A stretch of 64,000 nt of DNA from the NCBI GenBank assembly GCA_017302795.1, contig JAFLCB010000011.1, forward strand, positions 62,001 through 126,000. The letters run 5' to 3'. The DNA comes from Deltaproteobacteria bacterium (GTDB taxonomy: Bacteria; Bdellovibrionota; Bdellovibrionia; Bdellovibrionales; JAMPXM01). How positions within the stretch are numbered: the stretch's first letter is position 1; every line of letters begins with the position of its first letter. The notes under the pieces were generated by a model. That model was not told the DNA's origin. It was given only the letters and a program-made list of their open reading frames with translations, and did no database searches. The position numbers were made by a program, and so were the translations under genes. Below are positions 53,159 through 61,080 of this stretch, piece after piece.

Positions 53159-53785
53159 TTACGCGGTGAATTTACCTTTTCGGGAAGTGCCGCTTCCCGA
53201 AGAGTTGCACCATCCTAAAAGGCTCTTGAGATGATTTCCCTTCGGCAAGAATAGCGAGTTAGTCATAAGTCTTTCCGGTGCAAAGCAATAGAAGCGACTT
53301 CTTGCCCTGGTCACTGCGACATTCAGGCGCCGTCCATCGGACAAGAACTCTTTCTCGCCTGGCGTGTGTTGCTCGTGTTCGACACCAATGGAGAAGATCA
53401 TTGCTTCACGTTCTTGACCTTGGAAGCGCTCGACGGTGTCGACTAAGATTCGTTGGGAATCACCGATTCCAATTTTTGCCTGAAGCGCACCGCAAATTGC
53501 GCCAGCTTGTGCACGGTGCGGTGTCACGATGCCGATTTCTGTAAATGGCAAGTACCCATCATCGCTGAGCGCGCGTACTAGGTCCGCGACCATTTCCGCT
53601 TCCTTCAGATTGGCGTTGTTTTGTGAACTTCCGCCATGGCGAATGAGATTCACAGGCGAGGCCCCTATAAGGCCCGACGCGCCTGATGCACCACTTAGGA
53701 CATCGCGGTCGCGGATACTGTCGTCGGGCTTAAGCCGCCCGTTGTAAAAGCGATTGGAAGACCACTCTTGAATGCCCGCATTCAT
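53159..53785 (-). pseudogene. C-terminal remnant of a UPF1/DNA2-like SF1 helicase
   Basis: 208 codons. The sequence carries the last motifs of superfamily-1 helicases: YRMN at the truncated end, IGIVTPHRAQ (motif IV), VDTVERFQGQEREAMIFS (motif V) and RRLNVAVTRAR (motif VI). Motifs I-III are absent, and a TAG stop lies immediately before QYRMN in frame, with a break in similarity near 53790. It is a 5'-truncated fragment of a much longer gene, probably non-functional, and it faces another truncated gene at an apparent deletion junction. Confidence 0.8.
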
Positions 53786-53825
53786 GCGGTACTGCTATAT
53801 CGGTACTGGCGGCGCCACGGTCTAA

Positions 53826-54038
53826 GTTGCTAAGAAGGGTAATCATTCCATCCGTGCAACTAAAGAAGGTTGTGGTGACGGGACTACAGCGATTAAGAAG
53901 AAGTTTGATCCGACTTCGCTCTTAGGGTTTTTGTTAGACTTTGGAATTGTATCGATGCTCATTGTTGATGGTGCAGCCACTGGTGCAATCAGCGACATTG
54001 AGCCAAAGAACTATGTCGTGAATCCGACTTGTGGTTAA
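53826..54038 (+). pseudogene. C-terminal remnant of a small lipoprotein gene
   Basis: After an in-frame TAA at 53823, the + frame reads ATKEGCGDGTTAIKKKFDPT, then SLLGFLLDFGIVSMLIVDGA and ATGAISDIEPKNYVVNPTC to TAA 54038. This pattern (FDPTSLLG, a hydrophobic segment and a VDGAATGA turn) matches the C-terminal part of a small lipoprotein family found in related bacteria. There is no start codon, leader or lipobox, so the 5' half is gone. It faces the helicase remnant. Confidence 0.65.
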
Positions 54039-54067
54039 ATTGAATTAAACTCATTTGTGGGGGATAG

Positions 54068-54427
54068 ATGAAGTTAAAAGGACTAATTGTTCGTGAGAAG
54101 CCGATGGCTAAAATTCTCTCAGGAGTAAAAACTTGGGAGATTAGGAGTCGGAGATCTCATATACGGGGAAAAATTGCTCTAATAACATCAGGTTCAGGCA
54201 CTGTTGTCGGCACCGCTGAGGTCGTAGATTGTATTGGGCCTCTTACAGTGGCGCAGTGGAACAGCAGTTTACGCCGAATGGGACTTACGAAAGAGAATCG
54301 AATTCAATCAAAACGGGAAATTGGTGATTTATACGCTTGGGTGCTTAAATCTGCCAAAAAATTGAAGAAACCAGTTCGCTATAAGCACAAACCGGGAATC
54401 ATCAACTGGCATCCTGTCGAAATCTGA
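54068..54427 (+). CDS. ASCH-domain protein
   Basis: 119 residues. MKLKGLIVREKPMAKILSGV and KTWEIRSR are the ASCH signature (a PUA-like beta-barrel), with GKIALITSGSGTVVGTAEVVD following. ASCH proteins bind RNA and some cleave it, and several regulate translation. It has a clear GGGGGATAG ribosome region and stands just upstream of the DUF2779 nuclease gene, separated by 88 bp. Confidence 0.85.
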   Translation: MKLKGLIVREKPMAKILSGVKTWEIRSRRSHIRGKIALITSGSGTVVGTAEVVDCIGPLTVAQWNSSLRRMGLTKENRIQSKREIGDLYAWVLKSAKKLKKPVRYKHKPGIINWHPVEI

Positions 54428-54515
54428 CCGGTTTGAAGGTGAGGCCTGGATAGGAATTGAAGGGCCGCATTTCGAATCTAAATGACTTGTCAGATTTTTC
54501 TTATACGGAGTGCTC

Positions 54516-55985
54516 ATGCCAAAAGCAATTAGCAAATCAAAATTCATGGCGGGCCTTCAGTGCCAGAAGAGGCTTTACCTCGAGGTCTATGCTCCTCATG
54601 AACGTCCAGAGGCTGTTGCCGCAACCGAACGCCAGTTTGATGAAGGGCACGAAGTCGGTGCGCTTGCGCGAACGCGGTTTCCCGGCGGCGTGTTGATTGA
54701 TGGAAAGCCATGGGAGTTTTCAAAACTCAGCGACCAAACTCGTGCGGCAATCGAATCTGGTGTGCCTGCTATTTACGAAGCATCGTTTCAGGCAGACGGT
54801 CTGTTTGCTCGAATCGACATTTTAAGGCGAGGTGCAAAAAAAGGACAATGGGATGTGATCGAGGTAAAGAAATCGACCTCGGTAAAGGCTGAACATCTTC
54901 CTGATATCGCGTTTCAAGTGCATCTTGCAAAAGAGGCGGGGCTAAAGGTTGGGAAGTGCTATGTTATGCACATTAACAATCAGTGTATTTACCCAGATCT
55001 TTCAAATCTTTTTACGTTGGTAGATGTGACGGAAGAATCCACGGCTTTGTCGAAAGAAGTCAAAAAGCAGATTCTGACGGCTAAGAAGACGCTTACGCGA
55101 AAAAAAGTACCAGATATTGAAATCGGGCGCCATTGCAGTTCTCCCTATGAATGCCCCTTCACCGAACAATGTTGGAAACACGTCCCCAGCCACAATGTCT
55201 TGGACCTTCCTCGCTCGGCTGGTTGGCCGTCTTTTGAAAAGGGTGTCTTAAAAATTTCAGAGCTTGATGAAAGTAAGTTCAAAGGCATCAATCGACGCAT
55301 TATTGAAGTCGTAAAATCTGGAAAACGATTTGTGGATGCTGACGGCATTTCTACCGCGATCGCCGATTGGACATATCCGCTTTATTTTCTCGATTTTGAA
55401 AGCATCAATCCGGCGATCCCACGATTTAGTGGAACAAAGCCCTACGAACAAATTCCATTTCAATTTAGCTGCCACGTTTTGGAAAAACCAAATTCGAAGT
55501 CGATTGTACATTTCGAATTTCTGCACGAATCAAACGATGACCCGCGAGAAAAATTTGTTATCGCACTTTTGAAAGCGGTCGGTACAACCGGATCGATCGT
55601 TTCCTACAATAAGGGTTTTGAAGCCCAGGTGATGGATAAGTGTGGAAAATGGTTTCCGAAGTACGAGAAAAAGCTTAAGGCCGCAAAAGGTCGTCTCGTA
55701 GATCCGATGACTGTTATCAACAAGCACGTGTATGATGCTGCTTTCCGAGGAAGTTTCAGTTTAAAGTACGTGGCGCCTGCACTATTGGGAGAGAATTTTG
55801 ACTACTCACAGATGGAAGTTGGCGGCGGAAGTGAGGCGCAAGCGCTGTATGAAGAGATGATTTCTTCAAATACTTCGCCAGATCGCTCGCGCGAAATTCG
55901 AAAAGCACTCATCGAGTATTGCAAACTAGATACGCTGTCGATGGTCGAACTTTTTAAATGGCTGAGACTTCAAGCGAAAGATTAG
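54516..55985 (+). CDS. DUF2779 / RecB-like nuclease with Cas4-type Fe-S cysteines
   Basis: 489 residues from ATG 54516 (ACGGAG five bases upstream). The N-terminal half has the Cas4/RecB-like plan: GLQCQKRLYLE with one cysteine, a core strand WDVIEVKKS (PD-D/ExK Lys), and CSSPYECPFTEQCW supplying three more cysteines for a [4Fe-4S] cluster. The C-terminal DUF2779 is DnaQ-like, with YFLDFESINPAIPRF and CKLDTLSMVELF holding acidic exonuclease residues. Relatives (TM0106 family) are often fused to or near DNA2-type helicases; here a helicase remnant is 0.7 kb away. Role may be DNA repair or phage defence. Confidence 0.85.
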   Translation: MPKAISKSKFMAGLQCQKRLYLEVYAPHERPEAVAATERQFDEGHEVGALARTRFPGGVLIDGKPWEFSKLSDQTRAAIESGVPAIYEASFQADGLFARIDILRRGAKKGQWDVIEVKKSTSVKAEHLPDIAFQVHLAKEAGLKVGKCYVMHINNQCIYPDLSNLFTLVDVTEESTALSKEVKKQILTAKKTLTRKKVPDIEIGRHCSSPYECPFTEQCWKHVPSHNVLDLPRSAGWPSFEKGVLKISELDESKFKGINRRIIEVVKSGKRFVDADGISTAIADWTYPLYFLDFESINPAIPRFSGTKPYEQIPFQFSCHVLEKPNSKSIVHFEFLHESNDDPREKFVIALLKAVGTTGSIVSYNKGFEAQVMDKCGKWFPKYEKKLKAAKGRLVDPMTVINKHVYDAAFRGSFSLKYVAPALLGENFDYSQMEVGGGSEAQALYEEMISSNTSPDRSREIRKALIEYCKLDTLSMVELFKWLRLQAKD

Positions 55986-55990
55986 ACCCG

Positions 55991-56707
55991 TTAGTCGGGT
56001 CGATGCGTGACTATCGTAACTTCGTCGCTCGGATAGTCTCGGTGGATCGTCACTAGATGATCTATAGGGGAGGAGTCAGTGACTCCTCGCAGGCTTCCCG
56101 AATTTGTTTTCGACTCGGGTCCGCGATTTAGCTGTGCTGCTAGAATCACGGTAATGTTTAGTTCAACTGCCATGCGTTTAAGCTCACGAAGGATCGCGTC
56201 TGCGAGGTTTGTCTTTTCTTTACCATCTTCGAAACAAGGCATTAGCTGGAGATAGTCGATAAACACATAGCGAAGATCTGGATTCAATGTTTGTGAGGCT
56301 TGAACGACAGTCCAAATATTCTTTGGCGAAGCTCGGTGCGTATCATAGATATCAACATTTGTTTGTGCCTTGAATGTGTGGGGGTATAAAGAAATTTGCC
56401 GCCAACGAGAAATCAAATAGTTACGACTACATTCCAAACTAAAATATATAGAGCGTTCATTTCGTTCAAACGTGAATCGATCAAGCAGATTTAACATAAA
56501 TGTCGACTTACCGGCGCATGGCGTACCTGCGATTACGACAAGCTCAGTTCGGTTAGGTGGGCTTAAATTTAGCGCTTCTACCAAGGTGGGATTCGGTCGC
56601 CCTCGTCGAGTTGGTAAGAGGGCATTGCTAGCCAGCGCCTCACTGTTGTGAAAGAGAGTAGCGGCTGGTGCGAGACTAAGAAATTTCATAAATGTCCGAC
56701 GTTTCAT
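55991..56707 (-). CDS. DnaB-like RecA-fold ATPase with Tat-type leader
   Basis: 238 residues. The core is the C-terminal domain of replicative helicases: Walker A GTPCAGKST, IYFSLECSRNYLISRW, Walker B YVFIDYLQLM, and ILAAQLNRGPESKT. It lacks the DnaB N-terminal domain. The N-terminus MKRRTFMKFLSLAPAATLF ending ALA is a textbook Tat signal (RRxFMK). An intracellular ATPase should not carry one, so the leader may be a chance fusion, a misassigned start or a real export signal. Upstream on the same strand, 69 bp away, is the fused toxin-antitoxin gene. Confidence 0.75.
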   Translation of the reverse strand: MKRRTFMKFLSLAPAATLFHNSEALASNALLPTRRGRPNPTLVEALNLSPPNRTELVVIAGTPCAGKSTFMLNLLDRFTFERNERSIYFSLECSRNYLISRWRQISLYPHTFKAQTNVDIYDTHRASPKNIWTVVQASQTLNPDLRYVFIDYLQLMPCFEDGKEKTNLADAILRELKRMAVELNITVILAAQLNRGPESKTNSGSLRGVTDSSPIDHLVTIHRDYPSDEVTIVTHRPD

Positions 56708-56751
56708 TGGGGCCCCGATCGTATTGATACTGCGCTTTCTAACAGGGGCCT

Positions 56752-56768
56752 GTGTCGTGCGGGGACAC
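56752..56768. repeat. GTGTC/GACAC hairpin
   Basis: GTGTC-GTGCGGG-GACAC, in the gap between the DnaB-like and toxin-antitoxin genes. A related GACAC...GTGTC element lies at 57893-57913, so the two flank the toxin-antitoxin gene. Similarity between them is limited to short blocks (GGACACG and CGCA). Confidence 0.4.
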
Positions 56769-56776
56769 GCGCATGG

Positions 56777-57460
56777 CTAATTCGCAATGCGCATCATCAA
56801 TGACTTAAATAAGTCGGGGTCGTTCTTTGCGATCTGAATCAAGCGAGCAGCACTTCCGCTTGGTTCGTTGGCACCTTGTTCCCAGGCTTTGACGGCTCCA
56901 TCGGATACGCCAAGCATTAACGCAAACACCGGTTGGCTCACATTCAATAGCCGCTCTCTTACTTCTTTTACCTGTGTCTTGGTAAAAGTTGGGGGCACGT
57001 CAGGGATCTCGGCGGACTTCGTTCTTAGATTAATCTGTCCTTTTTCAAAGGCGACCGCTTCTTTGAGGCCTTTGATCAATCCGCGGCCGAGCTTGGTTTT
57101 TGTGGATTTCGATTTTTTAAGTTTTTTCATTTTAGCCTCTATTTTTAGCCTTGTTACGAGCTGCTTGATTTCATTTTTTTCGCGAACACTGATGTTTTCT
57201 CTTTCTGATTTTTCAAGAATAAATAGAAGATAGCACTTCTCGGCCGTGGGAAGATCGAGATAGAAGACTCGAATACCACCGCTGGTACCTTTGCCCTTTG
57301 CTCCAACTCGAATTTTTCTAAGTCCACCAGTTCCCTGAATGACATCGCCGGAATTTGGATCCTCGAGAATAAGGTTCTGAATCCTTTTTAAAAGTTCATC
57401 ATCATGAAGCTGTTCGACTTTCTGCCTAAAATCCTCGGACTCAACGAAAATGCGCTTCAT
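56777..57460 (-). CDS. Fused RelE/HigB toxin and HigA antitoxin in one frame
   Basis: 227 residues. Residues 1-110 are a RelE/HigB-like ribosome-dependent nuclease fold (GGLRKIRVGAKGKGTSGGIR, VFYLDL, YLLFILEKS). Residues 111-227 are a HigA/NadS-like antitoxin with a Cro-type HTH (QPVFALMLGVSDGAVKAWEQG) and a basic N-terminus (MKKLKKSKSTKTK). Normally these are two genes; here the toxin stop is absent and the frames are joined. An internal ATG at 57130 has AGAGG just upstream and could yield free antitoxin. Palindromic promoter upstream. Whether the toxin is active is unknown. Confidence 0.85.
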   Translation of the reverse strand: MKRIFVESEDFRQKVEQLHDDELLKRIQNLILEDPNSGDVIQGTGGLRKIRVGAKGKGTSGGIRVFYLDLPTAEKCYLLFILEKSERENISVREKNEIKQLVTRLKIEAKMKKLKKSKSTKTKLGRGLIKGLKEAVAFEKGQINLRTKSAEIPDVPPTFTKTQVKEVRERLLNVSQPVFALMLGVSDGAVKAWEQGANEPSGSAARLIQIAKNDPDLFKSLMMRIAN

Positions 57461-57491
57461 TTAAGTATCGGCAGTCTTTTAGTACTACTCA

Positions 57492-57520
57492 ATAGTATAC
57501 TAATAAATAGTACATATCAA
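57492..57520 (-). promoter_or_regulatory. Promoter and operator of the toxin-antitoxin gene
   Basis: On the minus strand TTGATA (57515-57520) and TACTAT (57492-57497) lie 17 bp apart. The perfect palindrome TAGTATACTA (57493-57502) overlaps the -10 box, as expected for autorepression by the HigA half. Several TAGTA repeats (57479-57512) surround it. Confidence 0.6.
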
Positions 57521-57704
57521 GTGACTTCCGCTGGCCTCGCTGTTTCAGAAAGGCGCATTGGTCGTCAATACGTTAGAATCCCGCTCCGTGTATATGGGTT
57601 ACTGCGACCTTTGGATGGCTGCTGCTTTGTTTGTCGTCGATTGGGTATGGGTTTTACAAGCCCTGTTGGCGCAGTTCCGATCGGCGGAATTTAGCTATTG
57701 AAAA

Positions 57705-57786
57705 GTGTCAGGCGCGAGGCCGGGCAAATCCTCATAACCGCTCTTTTGAACGGGGCAGCAGGCCTTTCTGCTCTTTCGCCTGACAC
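57705..57786. ncRNA. Structured 82-bp repeat or small RNA, closed by a perfect stem
   Basis: GTGTCAGGCG at 57705-57714 pairs perfectly with CGCCTGACAC at 57777-57786. Inside lies a second hairpin, AGCAG...CTGCT (57757-57772), plus a CCG...CGG pairing, so a branched fold is plausible. The GTGTCAGG arm recurs in the hairpin at 61081. It is in a 0.54-kb non-coding gap with no gene I can support from 57461 to 58004. It could be a REP-like repeat or a small RNA. Confidence 0.4.
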
Positions 57787-57892
57787 CAATACTCTAGCGA
57801 ATCGCTGCGCCACGTGGTTGTAGCTACGTTCCGCATAGGACCCTCCCTTTTTTAGGTTAAGAGGCCTATCGGCGTCGCACGTGGCATGTGTG

Positions 57893-57913
57893 GACACGGG
57901 CGCAATGCGTGTC
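57893..57913. repeat. GACACG...CGTGTC inverted repeat
   Basis: GACACG and CGTGTC are perfect inverted arms around nine bases, 91 bp before the membrane protein start. Partner to the element at 56752-56768, which shares GACAC arms. Confidence 0.35.
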
Positions 57914-58004
57914 AGTCTGACTGATTCACTTTTTTGAATTTAATGTGTGTCCTGAGGTGCCACTGCCAGTTGATATTCTAGCGTCGGACAATCGAGGAGG
58001 CCAA

Positions 58005-58319
58005 GTGGCTGAAACAATCACGATCAGTACGACGACTTTGCTCCTGATCATTTGGCTTGTGACGGATCCGCCAGATATTTTCGGAATCATTAGCTTACTA
58101 TTCTGGCTTTTGTTGGCACTTTTAAAGTTCATGTTTCAAATGCTGTTCACAACCTTTGGCGTTGTTGTCGCCTTGATCTCGTCGTTCTTCATTTGGGGAC
58201 ATGGTGGTCCAATGTTCATTCTCTGCTCAATTGGTGTCTTCGGACTGATCGGCCTAGTCTTAAGCTATTTGTATCCGCATACACCTAAGGAAAATGACCA
58301 AATGGAAGTGAAGTCATGA
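58005..58319 (+). CDS. Small membrane protein
   Basis: 104 residues from GTG 58005, fixed by a perfect GAGGAGG five bases upstream; the longer reading from 57945 adds a polar leader. Three hydrophobic segments (about 8-30, 33-60, 62-85) and a polar C-terminus (HTPKENDQMEVKS). Family not recognised. Its stop overlaps the next gene (ATGA), so the two are coupled. Confidence 0.65.
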   Translation: MAETITISTTTLLLIIWLVTDPPDIFGIISLLFWLLLALLKFMFQMLFTTFGVVVALISSFFIWGHGGPMFILCSIGVFGLIGLVLSYLYPHTPKENDQMEVKS

Positions 58320-58765
58320 TGCAGTCACTCGACACCGCACTCCATTTAACCTGCGAGACGTATTCCAGCGGCGCTCAGCTGCGGGACTATCCGCGGTATT
58401 CGCGGCATTTGATTGGTGCGATGTATTGTTGGCTTTTGAAGCTTCCGGAAGTTCGATTTCAGGAATTTGTGGTGAACGCGAATTCTGGCGACTTTTCTGC
58501 CGCTCTTTTGGCAGGCTTCAACCCTTTGGACGAACATGAAAGTCGATTGCGAAAGTGCATTGAGGGATTTCTACCACGATTTTCTTACGATCACGGTCGA
58601 CTGGCGAAAAACGTCATCGAAAGTGTTCGATCCGCAGGTCTTCGAGATCAAGCATTTGAGTATGTGTTTAGACTTTTCGATCAAACAGTAAATAGCCGAG
58701 ACGATCGGGAAGCTTGGGACATAGCATGCCGAGCACTTTGCAGACTTCCAGAAAACGAAGCCTAG
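58316..58765 (+). CDS. Helical cytoplasmic protein coupled to membrane protein
   Basis: 149 residues, predominantly alpha-helical, starting MMQSLDTALHLTCETYSS. No leader. Repeated aromatic-basic motifs (YPRYSRHLIGAMYCWLL) but no named family. Translationally coupled (ATGA) to the upstream three-helix membrane protein, suggesting they act together. Confidence 0.6.
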   Translation: MMQSLDTALHLTCETYSSGAQLRDYPRYSRHLIGAMYCWLLKLPEVRFQEFVVNANSGDFSAALLAGFNPLDEHESRLRKCIEGFLPRFSYDHGRLAKNVIESVRSAGLRDQAFEYVFRLFDQTVNSRDDREAWDIACRALCRLPENEA

Positions 58766-58951
58766 CCTTCAATCTGCTAGAAATTTTAGGGTGCAGAAGT
58801 GAATTTACTGTCGTTCCGGTGCGCACGTCAGAAAGTGGGCATTCTTCCGCACGGGGATGAAGAACTTCCATCAAACATGGGGCTCAGGTCGAAGGTATGG
58901 CGTGGGCAGGGGGCAGGCGAGCGGTCCCTGGTTTGCTCTACCGGTGGCTCT

Positions 58952-59392
58952 ATGAAAAACATGAATTTGCTTTCAGGTCTTATTGCGGCGTTTGCGGTTC
59001 CGCTTGTGGCGTCTAGTGCCCAGGCCTACGGTGGAGATAAGTATATAGACGATGCTCAAACGAGGCTTAAGCCAGGCGTTTACCAGGGTAAAGTCGGGCG
59101 CGGCCAAAACTGCACGGTTCGCGTGAACCTACAAAAGAACGGCAAAGAACGCCGCTACTCGGTTGAGATCACGCCGACGCTGACGTCATACGCAACCGAC
59201 AACGGACCGACCATGATTTCGTTTTCGTCGCGCGACGCACGCGTTCTTAACAACGACAATGGCGCGCACGCGGTGTCGAATTCTGGTGATGACTATTTGG
59301 TCTTGGGAATTACACCAGTCAAAGGCGGAACGTTTATTCGAGCCTACGTGAAGCGCGGACCAAGTTTAAAAACTGCTGAATGCACGATCTAG
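58952..59392 (+). CDS. Secreted protein of unknown function
   Basis: 146 residues from ATG 58952, which opens a Sec leader (LLSGLIAAFAVPLVASSAQA); a longer frame from 58799 is unlikely. The mature domain is beta-rich with two cysteines near QNCTVRV and AECTI. No family recognised. Followed by a similar-sized secreted protein gene 54 bp away. Confidence 0.65.
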   Translation: MKNMNLLSGLIAAFAVPLVASSAQAYGGDKYIDDAQTRLKPGVYQGKVGRGQNCTVRVNLQKNGKERRYSVEITPTLTSYATDNGPTMISFSSRDARVLNNDNGAHAVSNSGDDYLVLGITPVKGGTFIRAYVKRGPSLKTAECTI

Positions 59393-59446
59393 GCGACTGC
59401 ACGATCGAGCTCAATAATTGATTTACTTTTTACCGAAGGAGCTTTT

Positions 59447-59932
59447 ATGAAAAACCAAACGAAAATGCGCGCAGCCACGATGGCGTTGGCCGCTATCGCA
59501 TTACTATCAGGAACGGCGAACGCAAGCGCCGATCAATCGGAAGCGAGCGGATACAAACCACCTTGTTTCGACGTCGCAGTCGCTGTTTTTAAAATTAAAG
59601 CGCGCGACGTGGCAAAAGATTATATGCCAAGACTGAAAGCGGAAACTTACGCCGCTCCTGGTATTGATGAAAACACCCCGTACGTGATGACGCTTGAAGA
59701 CGACGGTCAGAACGCGCGAGCTCGTCGCAAGCAAATCAAAGATGGCTACTTGGTTGCCGGAGACATGATGGTTCCAGTTTTTGCGCACATCGATGATGAA
59801 ACGAAAGAAAAAGAAGGCATCATAATGGAAGGCAACATCGCGCAAGCCGGAATTTTAATTGCTCGCTGTAGCATGAAAGACCCGAAAGCTCTTGAAAGAA
59901 TTTGGTGGCAACAGGACGTTGTGGCAAAGTAA
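59447..59932 (+). CDS. Secreted protein of unknown function
   Basis: 161 residues with a Sec leader (MALAAIALLSGTANASA). Two cysteines (PPCFDV and ARCSMK) and a charged surface. No family recognised. AAGGAGC precedes the ATG. It stands 17 bp before the DUF1232 gene and may share its transcript. Confidence 0.65.
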   Translation: MKNQTKMRAATMALAAIALLSGTANASADQSEASGYKPPCFDVAVAVFKIKARDVAKDYMPRLKAETYAAPGIDENTPYVMTLEDDGQNARARRKQIKDGYLVAGDMMVPVFAHIDDETKEKEGIIMEGNIAQAGILIARCSMKDPKALERIWWQQDVVAK

Positions 59933-59949
59933 CGGTCAGCGAGGTGGCG

Positions 59950-60303
59950 ATGAAATTTTTTAAAGATCTTATCGCATTCATAAAAGAAGTGGCGAAGGAT
60001 GAGCGCATTCCGGACCGCGATAAAGCTTTGCTGGTTGCACTCGTCGCTTTGGTCGTATCGCCCTTTGATATTCTTCCCGATTGGATTCCTATTTTCGGGA
60101 TGCTTGATGACATTGTAATCATCGCGATTGTTTTGGACTATCTGTTCAATCGCCTAGATCAAGACATTCTGCTTTCGCATTACCCATGGGGAATGAAGAG
60201 CTTTATCAACGTCAGGCGCGTGGCGAGAGTGATCTCGCTTCTTACGCCTGCGTTGATCAAAGACCGAATTTGGAAGTTCCAACCTTCGATCTATAAGTCC
60301 TAG
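59950..60303 (+). CDS. DUF1232 / YkvA family membrane-associated protein
   Basis: 117 residues from ATG 59950 (GAGGTGG upstream). The sequence KALLVALVALVVSPFDILPD is the DUF1232 signature, with Asp residues at the helix ends (PDWIPIFGMLDD). YkvA proteins are small and membrane-associated; function unknown. Convergent with the secretin-N-domain gene and overlapping it by 4 bp. Confidence 0.85.
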   Translation: MKFFKDLIAFIKEVAKDERIPDRDKALLVALVALVVSPFDILPDWIPIFGMLDDIVIIAIVLDYLFNRLDQDILLSHYPWGMKSFINVRRVARVISLLTPALIKDRIWKFQPSIYKS

Positions 60304-61025
60304 TTAGATTTCATTGGCGCAGTTTTCACCTGCGTCGCTTCCATTTTTAGTTCTTTCACTTGTTCTTTCATCTGGCGCGCCTGCCATGCAGCGCGGTCGG
60401 CCGCGTCGCGAGCTTTTCCTTCTTTTACGACTTTCGTCATTCCTGCGGGAAGTGGCTGATCAAGAATCTTTACGATTCCGGCTATCCGGTTCACGTTGGA
60501 AATGTAGTCCGTGATCAACAGTTGGTTAGATTCAATCAATGCCGTCATTTCGCCATCTTTTGACGGAAGGATGCGGAGATTCTTATTTATTTCGGTCACG
60601 GGAATGTGGTTCAGAGTCATGATCAAAGTCACATAACGCTCGGGCTTTACTGATTTAATTTCTGTCAAAGTTGGGATCGAACTTCGTTGCGCGTTTCGTG
60701 AGGCCATGACCACATAACGATCGGCGTGTTCGATGATCGCATAGCCATTCAGCGCAAGCGATGTCGAAAGAAGATCAAACGCTTCATCAAGACCAACGGG
60801 CTCTGGAGCAAAGACAGAAACTTTACCGCGAACTCCCGGATCGACGACGAAAGTTTTCTTCGACGCTTTGGCGAAGGTCTCAATCATCTCACCGACTTCT
60901 TGGTCTTTATGCTTGAGAGTGATTTTGACTGACTTATCGAACGTTTGTGGTTCAAAGGTAGAAGCGACAGAAAGACTTGCAGAAACCAAAACGGCCGCGA
61001 CGGCGATGCTAAAGACCTTTTTTAT
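60300..61025 (-). CDS. Free-standing secretin N-domain (GspD N0/N1-like) protein, apparent AUA start
   Basis: About 241 residues. The sequence VKITLKHKDQEVGEMIETFA, VVDPGVRGKVSVFAPEPV and DEAFDLLSTSLALNGYAI is the N0/N1 pattern of type II secretins; the outer-membrane channel domain is absent. In frame upstream is ATA-AAA-AAG-GTC-TTT, giving (M)KKVFSIAVAAVLVSASLSVA, an excellent Sec leader. AGGAG lies six bases before the ATA. The first canonical in-frame start, TTG at 60989, would cut the leader in half. ATA is therefore the likely initiator unless the base is a sequencing error. It may stabilise or pilot a secretion pore. Confidence 0.75.
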   Translation of the reverse strand: MKKVFSIAVAAVLVSASLSVASTFEPQTFDKSVKITLKHKDQEVGEMIETFAKASKKTFVVDPGVRGKVSVFAPEPVGLDEAFDLLSTSLALNGYAIIEHADRYVVMASRNAQRSSIPTLTEIKSVKPERYVTLIMTLNHIPVTEINKNLRILPSKDGEMTALIESNQLLITDYISNVNRIAGIVKILDQPLPAGMTKVVKEGKARDAADRAAWQARQMKEQVKELKMEATQVKTAPMKSN

Positions 61026-61080
61026 TGAAGACTCCTAATGATGGTGTAAACGGATGTTGTAAGCGATGCATGTTGTGATC

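Noticed and set aside
57404-57694. 96-codon frame before the membrane protein gene
   Set aside because: It begins inside the antisense of the toxin-antitoxin gene and covers its promoter; no ribosome site or protein-like composition.
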